This document shows, piece by piece, positions 54,635 through 64,000 of a DNA stretch of 64,000 nucleotides (position 1 is the first letter of the stretch; each line of letters starts with the position of its first letter). The notes under the pieces were generated by a model. That model was not told where the DNA came from. It saw only the letters and a program-made list of their open reading frames with translations, and did not search any database. The DNA is from Prostheceraeus crozeri (lineage: Eukaryota; Platyhelminthes; Polycladida; Euryleptidae). The stretch spans positions 1 through 64,000 of the forward strand of contig CAJQUW010006798.1 in assembly GCA_907163375.1 (NCBI GenBank). The letters run 5' to 3'. A program made the translations under genes and the position numbers.

Positions 54635-54790
54635 GGGCATTTGAACAAACGGTGTGAACGAACGATTGAACGGCATTTTTTATTTTTCTGATGAACGAAT
54701 TCTCGAACGGTATGTCTGAGAAGCCGATGAACGGTGATCGGAACGAACTGCTTTTTCGCTTGATTGAACGTGATTGAACGGCAATTTAAC
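54635..54790. repeat. GAACG-rich tract
   Basis: The pentamer GAACG (often TGAACG or GAACGA) occurs about ten times in 155 bases, with irregular spacing, within otherwise AT-rich DNA. Confidence 0.65.
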
Positions 54791-54799
54791 CCCGGAAAA

Positions 54800-55383
54800 C
54801 CCGGTGTAAGAAATAATGGTAAAATACCCTTGATACTTTCCAAAATTGCTTACTTGCGCACTCTGACTTCAAGAAAGCAGTATTTTGAAAGTTAAAAATA
54901 TTTAAGTGACCCACTGGGCTTTCGTGGCAGTGAAACCTCGGAAATTTCGATAAAAGAAAACTCTATTGATGTTCTTTTAAATTGCTTGTTTAAGTATTGA
55001 GACGTCAGTTCAATGACATTTCGAAAATTACAAGCGACTTGGTATTGCACAATGCTTCCACCTCTCGCTATTGCCTTAGTATTCCGAAAATATATGTGCT
55101 TCTCACAAACTACTCAAAAATCTACGCATATCACCATCGATGCGGTTTAGCAGTGGTGAAAACTGAAGAAGCAGGACTAAAGAAGATTCACGTCCTTCCA
55201 TGAAGCAACTAAATTTGTCATGATGCGCGCTAAATTATCATTTAATTCATCACTTGGTCACAAAACAGTGAACAGTTTGAATTCAAAAGCTGTGATGAAG
55301 TAGGCCTACTTAACTGTGAGTGTCAATCTGACCCTTACTTTTTAGGAATAGTATGCATTATGTTGTTTTTGCATCAAGAAAAG
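54800..55383. other. no gene seen
   Basis: AT-rich; nothing recognisable. Confidence 0.3.
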
Positions 55384-55602
55384 TCATAGCATAACTCGAC
55401 ACGACCCTTCTCCAACTTGCTCGTTCTGCTGTTCCGTCCCCAGCTTCATCGGGAGTGAGATGTAATGAACGAAAGTCCTCCAGGACGATACCGTTGCCGA
55501 GGAGCTCCTCTCGGTCTGCGCCATCCCGCGGCTGACAGCACCGACAACGAATTTCCCAATAGTATAGCTTGAATTATTTCGCGATGTCAGATGTGAGAAC
55601 AT
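55384..55602 (-). pseudogene. LINE 3' tail remnant
   Basis: A GC-richer island. In one minus frame it reads LTPDEAGDGTAERASWRRVV, like the conserved C-terminal end of nuclease-bearing LINE ORF2 proteins (…EA..A.DR..WR..V). Neighbouring frames show a GK..G..SRG pattern. Very short, so tentative. Confidence 0.35.
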
Positions 55603-58218
55603 CCTGTATTGTCAGCTTCCACGTTTCTCTGAAGAAACCGCAATGTTGGCTGTGAATACAACAGCACTAGGGGTGCACTTTTTTTAGTGAAATATACGTA
55701 GGCATACACCGCAAATAGATCTTGTCATACAAATTTTTCGATTTACACTGCTACTATGCTACTTGTATTGGTCTTAGCAATGAAATTATACAGAAATGTA
55801 GATAGAAAATGTAGACATACTGACAGACAAGAGCATGTTGTCTTTCGCTACATGAATCAGTCAGTGGGAAATGACGTGGGTAGAAAACGAATGAGACTGG
55901 ATTTGCTTCAATGCAAAATGCGAAGAATCCATGATTAGAAAGCATAATTGAACAAAAATTTTTGATGATATCATTTTATATCATTTTTCAAAAAAAAATG
56001 ACACAAAATGATGTCATTTTTCCTCAGAATAAAATGATACAAAAATACATTGCCGATCTCTGGCAAACTGAATAAAGAAAACAAAGTGAGGCATGTGGAA
56101 CTGATTGAGTTGCTGAGGTCGTGGACGTGGGGTGACTGTTATACAGCTGTTTAATTACACTTATATGTCACTGTTTGCATGGATAAGATATTATCAACTT
56201 CACTCGTGAGCAGAGGGGATCTTACGGCACCGGCTGGGCACGGTGTGATAGGTTGTTATGAAAAACATCCTCTCCCCGTTTACGGGTGTCAGCGACTCCA
56301 TTTTGCGATAATTCGATTGCCATGTGATTCAACTTGCCTAGCTTTATTCATAGAGTCCCACATGCAAGATACGTTTGATTCCATGTCACTTAATCAATGA
56401 TAGTTTGAAATGATGTCTTCAAAGCGTGCCTGGACGGATTTACAATTATTATGAATTGCTAATCAGAATCTCACATGTGCTACTATCTAGCAACAAGAGT
56501 TCATGTTTTTTGATAAAAATTTACAACTACACAAAATTTGACATTTCACCTTTGTCTTCCCGCTGCCTCCCTAGGGCAGGGATTCTCCTATCATAAGATT
56601 GGCCAATTTTTTCGGTACTAATTAAACTTGAGATCTTTTTTTCATTTACTTTAGAGAATAATTTGTTGGGCAATATACAGAGATGCATTACAGGGTTGGA
56701 ACCGACCGGCCAGGCTCCGGCCAAGAATTTGAAGACCGGCAGTCCGGTTTATTTTATTTTGCCCTATGCTGACCATTAACGATGCACTAGAAGAAATCGA
56801 TTAATCAATCAACAGAAAACCGGCATAATAGGAGCATGTTTAATTATTCAATGAATGTGACATATTGGAAGAGTAGGCCTTTCTACCTATAGGCCTACGC
56901 ATGCTATGTGACATAAAAGTGAAAAAGTGCTAACTTGTGCATATAATTAAACGTACTTCATCTCAAATGAAATTTTCACGATTCTAAATGAATATGAATT
57001 AAAATATGAATTTTTAAAGCGGCAAAGCATAATTCAAGCTCACCTTCCCTTTAAGTTCTAATCTTTTTCTATCAACCTTTGAAACTGCGGGACACCGAAG
57101 TGCCGTCAACTCCTGCATAATTTTAGCGCTAATGGAAATCGACCTCAAAAGAAAGATGAAACTATGATCTCCTGTCGTACAACTGTATGAATTTTGCAAG
57201 AATTATGTATTCCTTAGCCTATCTGTCGACAGATTATTTCATATCTCAAATAGTTTCATTACATGGGATAGTTTGCATGTATATAAAAAGATGAAGTTTA
57301 GGAGTTAAACTGAATCACTGAATTTTAATGCAGCCATATGTAATAGCATGTGTAGCGCCTACCGCCTGAGCACTTGACAGCGGATACCAGAGCATTGTCT
57401 GAAGTTATCGGTATGCGATCAATTTTGATTGACATCGTATGTAGTCAATCCCAGCTGGTCGGTTTCATCCCTGACGCATCACACACATTATAGAATTTTC
57501 TAACAACGTATTCCCAATTTATTGTGCATAATTTACCTAGATTACGCAAAATGCTTTAAATGTAGATTTCGTTACAGATCAATAGATTTCCCTTGTTGAA
57601 AGACTGTCAGTACCTTAGCAATATTTTCCACGGATTTCAGTAAGTCTTGCTCGGTTCAGGCCCCGATTCTGTGCATGATTGATGATTCTGGAAACTCAAT
57701 ATTTATCCCCGAGGTAAACTTCCGGAAAACCCCCAAGGCATGTTCTTCAATGAGAATAGAATATTTTGGAAATCGTAAAACAAACTACAGGTAAAAATTT
57801 TGGTTAGGTGTCGTTTTCGATTACAAATGTTGACATTAAGCATCTTCTTTTGGCTTTCATATTTTGTCAAAAAGTTGTAGAAGTCTATTCCTCACAATAT
57901 TGTCATTTCAACGATCTGATTTTTATAGTGGCCTGCTGCAGAATTTGCTGGCCACAAAGCTAATCAGATCCATGATCTGTTCCGCCACTAGAGTAGTTTG
58001 CCCACCTTTGAGCTAGATGATTCCAATGCAACATACAAAACTTGCAAGTTACAAGTCATGGTATGCATGTACATTTAAAAAAACTTTAATAAAAAGTTTA
58101 ATTTAAAAAAATACCTTCTTTGTCCATGACTCTGTCTACAACAAAATATGTTTCATGACTGGCTAACAGTTTCTCAGCTTGAATTACATGTACATGTACG
58201 TGTATGTATAAGCCATAG
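55603..58218. other. no gene seen
   Basis: AT-rich DNA including an ATGATATCATTTT-rich patch at about 55965-56040 and a TAGGCCTA pair near 56875-56900. No coding or RNA gene recognised. Confidence 0.35.
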
Positions 58219-58330
58219 AGTGGGGATAGGTAGAGTGTCGACTCAAAAAAGTATCTGTATATAGTGAAAACTTTTATATCAAAGGATTCAGTTTTTTGCG
58301 GAGATTACGTTCCCGTGGTCTAAAAAATTA
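58219..58330 (+). repeat. second copy of the 52.97-kb repeat
   Basis: Shares GAGTGTCGACTCAAAA and TTTTTTGCGGAGATTACGTT with 52974-53080. No transposase follows, so it may be a solo terminus or a short derivative. Confidence 0.7.
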
Positions 58331-58451
58331 TTTGAGCACTTTTGAAAAAAGTCAAAATTTGCCAATTTATATACACTAGGTGACATATGCCACGCTCAAT
58401 CACGCGTAATTCACGCGTGAACCACGCGAAAATTTACACATGACCCTAATA

Positions 58452-58580
58452 GTCCGGGAGCTAGCGTAAAGTTGTGCAGGGAACGAGGTAGTACATAAAA
58501 CTTTCACGCCATAGTACACCTCTAACCTACTACAAAACTTCGCGTCTACCGGATCAGATCATTTGCTTTTCAGAAATAGA
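58452..58580 (+). repeat. diverged relative of the 19-kb foldback arm
   Basis: GTCCGGGAGCTAGCG and TGCAGGGAACGAGG, followed by ACTTTCACGCC and GTACACC, parallel the first 100 bases of the arms at 18964 and 19680. The inverted partner is missing here. Confidence 0.55.
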
Positions 58581-58639
58581 GAGGATAACACAATCCCATG
58601 TATTTCCAGTGGTAAAATTGTGACATTTAAGGTGTTGAC

Positions 58640-60190
58640 TCCATTTTTTCGAATTTTTGCTCATAAAAGTTACACAAATTGGTATTTTGTTGAACTGGTT
58701 GTTACAGAAATCATCTACAGATCATGATCTTTCTGTAACTTAGTTTATTTATATGTTAGCACTCTGGAAATATTAATTCTATTACTACCGTCTCAATCGC
58801 CTTTCCTCAACTATATTGCGCTTCCAGCAATCACAAGTTCACGTTTACCTTTCCCAGAGTTAGTGTCACCCACTAAGGCTTACTCAAGATAAAATAATGA
58901 TATCGATAGACACCGTATATTATGCCTATGTGGGGAAGAGCTAAAAGGATGAGCAGCGTACAAAGTGAAGCACAAAAGAATACTCAGTTCGGTGACGACA
59001 ACTGTTCGGTCGTTGAGTTATATATACTGTACTACCATCCTCTTCCTAAGCATCCGCACCGGATGCGTCCACTGCCTCGAAAGTCATAAATCAATCTTGA
59101 TGGAAAAGTTCGTTTGACATTTTTGACACTTGAGTCTGATATAATTTCACTCCCACTTCCGCCTCTTCATCTTGTGATTGAGCTCGCATGCCGATTTGCG
59201 ATTTAATTATTTTCACCTCTTCACCCGTGGACTTTACAACTTGTTACATTTTCCATTTTTTCCAATTGTTGTACTTCATATTTCGGCCCGGTTACATATG
59301 ATACCCCTTCATTTAGGTGTTGTCCCAACACCTGACACAAATTCGAAGTAGGGAGTTTAGTTCATCACGAATACCGAGGCATGTGGATGGTAACAAATAG
59401 AGAAGACAAAATTACAATCAAGCGAAGATGCTGCTCATACTGTCCGCTCTCCCTCACATAAGTTTTGAAAACATGTAAAATCATATACATATATATCAAA
59501 TGAGAGAATAACAATCAATGTACAAAGTCACTATCATGTGGTTAAAAACTGATATTCATTGATCGCAACATTCAATGCACATATGGTCACCATAACCGGA
59601 ACTACCAATCACACCATCACCCAAAGAGAGATAAATTATGTCCAGACACATCAATGGAGACATCGTAAATATAACATATATATACAGACACGTGACCCCA
59701 TGATGAACAGAATAATTGAATAACAAGATAATACGGTAAGAAGCACTGAGGATGATTAAGAGTAGTCCATGAAATGACGTTACTCGAAAAATACAATTAA
59801 CTGTCTCCCAACTCGACCACTGACAACACTGCACGTACCGTACTAGCTGGCGGAATTTAGTAAAGGCTCAAAGCGCTATAGTAATAGATGTATACGAGGA
59901 TATATGGTGGTGATATAAGTTGTTATAGGATTTCAAATATACATGTATGATGAGATAAAATGCCAGCGGTAGCACTCATCACTCCATCAAGCTAGTGGTA
60001 AAGAGAAGAAGACAACAACTCTGCTGATTACTTCGCCACCTAGGCGAATAATTACTTAAATTATTTTACACTGCGTAACACTCAATCATACATTCTGACA
60101 AAATATATAATAGTAACATGATTGGTATATGCTGAAAAAAAAGTGGTTGGTTAGCAGTACATTTTTATAGAGCAATATTTTTGGTTAAAA
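58640..60190. other. no gene seen
   Basis: AT-rich; may include the 3' LTR of the following Gypsy element, which could not be delimited because the second LTR lies outside the window or is too diverged. Confidence 0.3.
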
Positions 60191-60195
60191 GTTGT

Positions 60196-60246
60196 ACGTA
60201 CGGTTTACGGTTGCGGTGAACGGTTGACGGTTTACGGTTACGGTGC
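60196..60246. repeat. GGTTTACGGTTGCGG tandem tract
   Basis: ACGGTT and CGGTTTACGG units repeat about six times in 50 bases directly after the Gypsy integrase stop. The tract is short and irregular; not a canonical TTAGGG telomere repeat. Confidence 0.6.
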
Positions 60247-60252
60247 CGGGGC

Positions 60253-61631
60253 TTACTGTGGATAAGCTACTTTTCTTCCTCTCAATGGGTATCGAGTAGT
60301 TTTTGTATTTCTGTCGGCCTCATATTCATCCCCCTCTTCTGTCTCTTTCTCTTCTGACGCGTCATTAACGGTTTCCCGCTCTGGCTGAGCTCTCCCGAGC
60401 GATTCAGCCTCATCGTCACTTGAAGTGTGACCGTCGCCGTCATACAGTTCCGAGATCTCCTTAGTATTGTCGGTTTTTTCATTATTTACGAGTGTCGGGA
60501 TTCCTGCCGAACGGTCAAGTTTAACCCTATTTAGGTGGACCCACATGGACTTGGAGCGGGGCTCACGCACTGATACTATTTTACAATTAGTGTCTGTCAA
60601 TTCTGTAATACGCATTGGACCTTTCCATTTATGCTGCAATTTAGGAGTGAGCCCTTTTGTTTTAGCTGGCATGTGCACGTAAACGCGATCTCCGATTGTC
60701 AACTTATCAGCGGTCAACGTCACTCTCCTATCGTAATATTTCTTTTGCTTATCTTGTGCTTTTTCGATGCAATCTTTCGCAACTTTCCAGGCTTCCGATA
60801 AGGTTCGAGCTAAATTATGCTTATAATCGTCAACTGAGCTGGCCGATTCAGTTAGATCCCGAAGAACTAAATCGCTAGGAAGTAGAGGGTCTCGGCCATA
60901 CAATAAAAAGAATGGGCTTTCTTTAGTAGAACTATGGCTCGCAGCTCTATATCCGAACAGGACATATGGAATGAAGACATCCCAGTCCTTCTGGTCGCGA
61001 CTGGTGTAAAATGATAACATCGTAGTAAGTGTTTTGCTGAATCGCTCTACTTGACCATCTGTTTGAGGATGAAATGATGTGGTAAAAACTTTTTCAGTAT
61101 TCGTTAAACGACATACTTCTTTTAATAATTCTGAGGTGAAATTTCTGCCTCGATCGGATAACAGACACTCAGGACAACCATGAGTCGCAATTATGTTTTC
61201 GACAAATAATCTGGCGATGGTTGTTGCCTTCTGGTCTGGGACTGCAAAACATTCAGGCCATCTAGTATAATAATCTTCGAAGACAACGATGTATTTGTTT
61301 TGGTTTCTAGTTACAGGTAGAGGGCCTAAAACATCAATTCCTAATAGAGCCATTGGACGATTTATCGGAATTGACACCATTGGAACGACTGTTTTAACTT
61401 TAGGACCCTTTTTGGTGGCGCAAGCGATACAGGCTTGGCACCACTCAGTGACATCTTTATGTAGTGTAGGCCAATAATAGAATTTGTTGATTCTAGAGAT
61501 GGTTTTTCAATTCCTAGGTGACCACCAAATGCACCGGAATGTAGTTCCGTGAATACTGTTTGACGCAGCTCTTGTGGGAGAGCTAGTAACAAGTCGTTGC
61601 CTGGAGTGTTTACACTTTTATAATATAACAA
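60253..61631 (-). pseudogene. Gypsy integrase with H2C2 zinc finger
   Basis: The upstream part (61631-61362) carries ELHSGAFGGHLGIEKP, the start of the H2C2 zinc-binding domain, but a phase change near 61500 and another near 61370 break it. The downstream 375-codon frame is intact: LGIDVLGPLPV, LLSDRGRNFTSE and QTDGQVERFSKTL give the DDE triad, and LQHKWKGPMRI is the GPY/F module. The tail is acidic (SSDDEAESLGR... EETEEGDEYEAD) and ends in RYPLRGRKVAYPQ. Confidence 0.88.
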
Positions 61632-61634
61632 GCC

Positions 61635-61875
61635 TTATGATAAACGGAAATTTGGCCAATTATCATTAATGAATTTTAAGCATTGCTTAGATAATTGTTT
61701 AGGCATGGGTTGGTGCTGCAATTTCTTTATGATGGCATTATAAATAGTGTCTTCCTTTTGTTGCTGCTGCACGCACGAAAATTCAGAACGAGATCTTATT
61801 TCGCTGATCGCATTAATAGGTATGCGAGACAATGTGTCGGCGTTTGAGTGTTTCTTGCCTGGATGGTATAAAATT
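61635..61875 (-). pseudogene. Gypsy pol linker between RNase H and integrase
   Basis: A 65-codon frame (SRIPINAISEIRSRSEFSCV...) is the usual 'D.LSR' linker after RNase H. It is separated from both neighbours by stops or phase changes. Confidence 0.6.
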
Positions 61876-62880
61876 TCAAAAATTATACTCTTGAAGTAAT
61901 AATGCCCATCTCATGAGGCTTGATGACGGTTCTTTGTGATTTAGCAAATACCGTAATGGTGCATGGTCTATTATGGCATAGAACTTTTTGCCCCAGAGGT
62001 ATTCCCTGAAATGCTTGACAGCAAATACTAAGGCAAGTGCTTCCTTTTCTACTGTTGCGTAATGCTTCTCTGCTTTTTGTAAAACTCGACTTGCGTAAGC
62101 AATCGGGTGATCGACACTATAGGCCATTTGACTAAGGACGCTACCAATTGCCCAGTTACTGGCATCGGTTTGTAAGTAGAATGGTTGCTCAAAATTCGGA
62201 TAAATCAAGATGGGTGGAGATGTTAGAGCTTTTCGCATGAGGTTAAACGCTTCCTCATGGTGATCCGTCCAAACAAATTTTTCATCTTTCTTTATAAGGT
62301 TAAATAGTGGCGCAACAATACGAGCAAAATCTTTTACGAATCTTCTATAATAGCTGCACATACCCAAAAATTGTCTCGTCTGTTTTACATTTTTTGGTCT
62401 TGAATAATTGACAATTTTCTCAATATTGTCTTGTAATGGAGTAAGGCCTTGGCGCGACATGACATGTCCTAGAAAGCGAACTTCGCTCTTGGCAAACTCA
62501 CATTTAGCAGGCTTTAGTTTTAGGTTATACTCAGTCAGACGTTTGAATATTATATCCAATTTTCGCAGATGGTCTTCAAAGGTTTTTGAGAAAATGATGA
62601 TATCGTCGAGATATGTAATGCACTCGATGAATTGTAGTCCCGCTAAAACTAAGTCTAGAGCGGAAATAAATGTCGCGGGGCTATTACTGAGCCCAAAAGG
62701 CATTCTTAAAAATTCATAATTTCCAAAACAAGTAGTAAACGCTGTCTTATGCCGATCCTCTTCCGCCACGTCAATATGCCAGTAACCAGATGCTAAGTCG
62801 AAAGTGGAAAAATATCTGGCTTCATTTAGACAGTTGGTAATGGTTTCCAACTGTGGCAGTGGCTGGTGTTGTGAAAGGAG
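61876..62880 (-). pseudogene. Gypsy reverse transcriptase and RNase H
   Basis: The frame enters RT at PLPQLETITNCLNEARYFST, then FDLASGYWHIDV, FLRMPFGLSNSPATF and the catalytic YLDDIIIFS, FLGHVMSRQG and RQFLGMCSYYRRFVKDFA. RNase H has LQTDASNWAIGSVLSQ, ASRVLQKAEKHYATVEKEA and IIDHAPLRYLL. The first about 80 residues of RT and the protease are absent because of the upstream deletion. Catalytic residues visible here are intact. Confidence 0.88.
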
Positions 62881-63614
62881 GCCTGAGGCCTATTATTTGA
62901 TTCATATCTACGATTAACCGATGGCTCAAGAGTGGAAATTAGCTTGCCTACTCTCTCAGTCAGCACAAAGAGTTGTTTTGTGGCATTAACCGTACTGTCA
63001 TCTGCTAACACCTTCCTACGCATCTCCTCTTTCGAGGCTATGAGAATGGCAGCGTCTAACGAAGTCGGCTCGAAACGCAATAGCGGCTTCTTTAATGAGG
63101 GGGTAACCCCTGCTAAAAACGCTTCTAGTGCCAGCGTTTTCCGAACATCCTCATCATATGAATTATACGCCAATCTGGTTAGTTTTTGTATATCGGCCGC
63201 ATAACTGGCAACCGATTCACCTGGCTGTTGCTTCCTATGACGGAGTTGCATCGCGTTGTATCTGTTCATTTCTGGTGTATGCAATAAACGGTGGAGGTCT
63301 TCTATTAGGACGTCAATGTCGTCTTTCGAAGCTGCTGGTAAACTATTATAAATTTCTCTGGCATGGCCCGTCAAATAGATCGGTAGCATGGCTAGTTGCT
63401 GTTCCCTCTTCCAACCTAAGGCCTTCTCTACTAGCAAAAATTGAGTTGCGAATTCACCGAATTGATATTTCGGATCCTGAAGATCTCCCGAAAATGTCTT
63501 CAACGTTACACCGCTTGCTGCAGACGGTAAGGTTGGTCGTCGACTGTCTTCTATCTCGACTAAGGCATTACTGACATTCTCCATTCGATCAACCAGGTCT
63601 TCGACCGTTGCCAT
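62826..63614 (-). pseudogene. Gypsy Gag, truncated
   Basis: From the ATG at 63612-63614 (MATVEDLVDRMENV) the capsid-like region shows FATQFLLVEKALGW, LPIYLTGHAREIYNSLP, and a RKQQPGESVASYAADIQKL pattern typical of retrotransposon Gag. It ends after VNRRYESNNRP in a short read-through across the deletion joint and stops at 62826 in the phase opposite to RT. No zinc knuckle remains. Confidence 0.8.
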
Positions 63615-63641
63615 GAGTCGTCCTCTCGTGAGATAAGGCAC

Positions 63642-64000
63642 GTTGACTTAAATAAAAACGGGTCAGTCAATAAAGGATTAATCTGTGGGGAATCCCAGAC
63701 ACTCTTGCACAATTTTTAGCGTAAATTTTTTTATTAGTTAATCAGAGCTACGGTAATGTGTAAAGAGATGTCCTACAACATCAAAGTCGTATCGGTATAA
63801 TGTTATTTATTATACTGTATCACCGTATGTAGATTGCTACTGTATTACTGTATATTTTCAATGATGGACAGAGTAGGCCTACTCAGTATAGTATATAGGA
63901 AATTGTACTTTATTGAATGATACTACCGTACACGTTAAGAAATACTGTGATATGTAAGAATTGTTAATGAAGACAATACTACCGTACTGTAATAGTTTTA
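63642..64000. other. upstream of Gypsy gag, no gene seen
   Basis: Likely the untranslated leader and part of the 5' LTR, but no primer binding site or LTR end can be fixed within the window. Confidence 0.3.

Larger units (their letters stand above)
60253..63614 (-). mobile_element. Gypsy LTR retrotransposon, internally deleted
   Basis: Minus-strand gag, RT, RNase H and integrase pieces occur in the normal Gypsy order. A deletion near 62880 removes the end of gag, the protease and the start of RT. LTRs were not delimited: no repeat pair flanking the coding region was found within the window. Confidence 0.85.

Overview
This window looks like a gene-poor, repeat-rich stretch of a marine invertebrate nuclear genome. 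The reasons are an AT-rich background, frequent short motifs such as GTAGGCCTAC and TACATGTA, eukaryotic transposon families of every class, and one animal-type Cys-loop receptor gene. The species cannot be fixed from the sequence. The short motifs recall echinoderm or other marine invertebrate DNA, but that is an impression only.

Region 1 (1 to about 9.0 kb) is the right part of a Polinton/Maverick element, a virus-like DNA transposon, with every gene on the minus strand. It encodes an adenain-type protease cut by the window edge, a putative major capsid protein, a basic core-like protein, a penton-like minor capsid protein, a retrovirus-type integrase with a chromodomain in a shifted frame, a conserved coiled-coil protein, an A32-like packaging ATPase and several accessory proteins. 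The outermost gene encodes a UBA-RING protein resembling the C-terminal half of an inhibitor of apoptosis. Nearly all frames are open, so the copy is young or conserved. The family B DNA polymerase is not in the window and may lie to the left. Two promoter styles can be seen: a TAAGCA-like motif before morphogenesis genes, and TATA plus AP-1-like sites before two accessory genes.

Region 2 (9 to 27 kb) holds no cellular gene that I recognise. It contains a 78-bp minisatellite, a pogo/Tigger-like terminus, a decayed PIF/Harbinger element carrying both a transposase fragment and a MADF gene, two foldback elements, a 3.17-kb hAT element with a perfect 8-bp target duplication, a Penelope-like remnant between inverted repeats, and a LINE tail.

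Region 3 (27.2 to 28.4 kb) is the one convincing host gene: an intronless Cys-loop ligand-gated channel subunit.

Region 4 (28.8 to 49.6 kb) is a nest of insertions. A hAT-like element is split by a 4.94-kb element with 11-bp terminal inverted repeats, which itself contains a compact LTR retrotransposon without gag, protease or RT catalytic core, plus a nuclease-like ORF. A second, inverted copy of the outer element at 48.2 to 49.6 kb preserves the unoccupied insertion site. Between the copies lie a hairpin-rich tract with a Crypton fragment, a degraded Gypsy pol, a GIY-YIG-like fragment, a Tc1-like element and a CR1/Jockey-like LINE.

Region 5 (49.6 to 64 kb) is mostly unrecognised AT-rich DNA. 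It contains a second Tc1-like pseudogene, a LINE tail, a relative of the 19-kb foldback family and a Gypsy element with an internal gag-to-RT deletion. No tRNA, rRNA or CRISPR array was seen.
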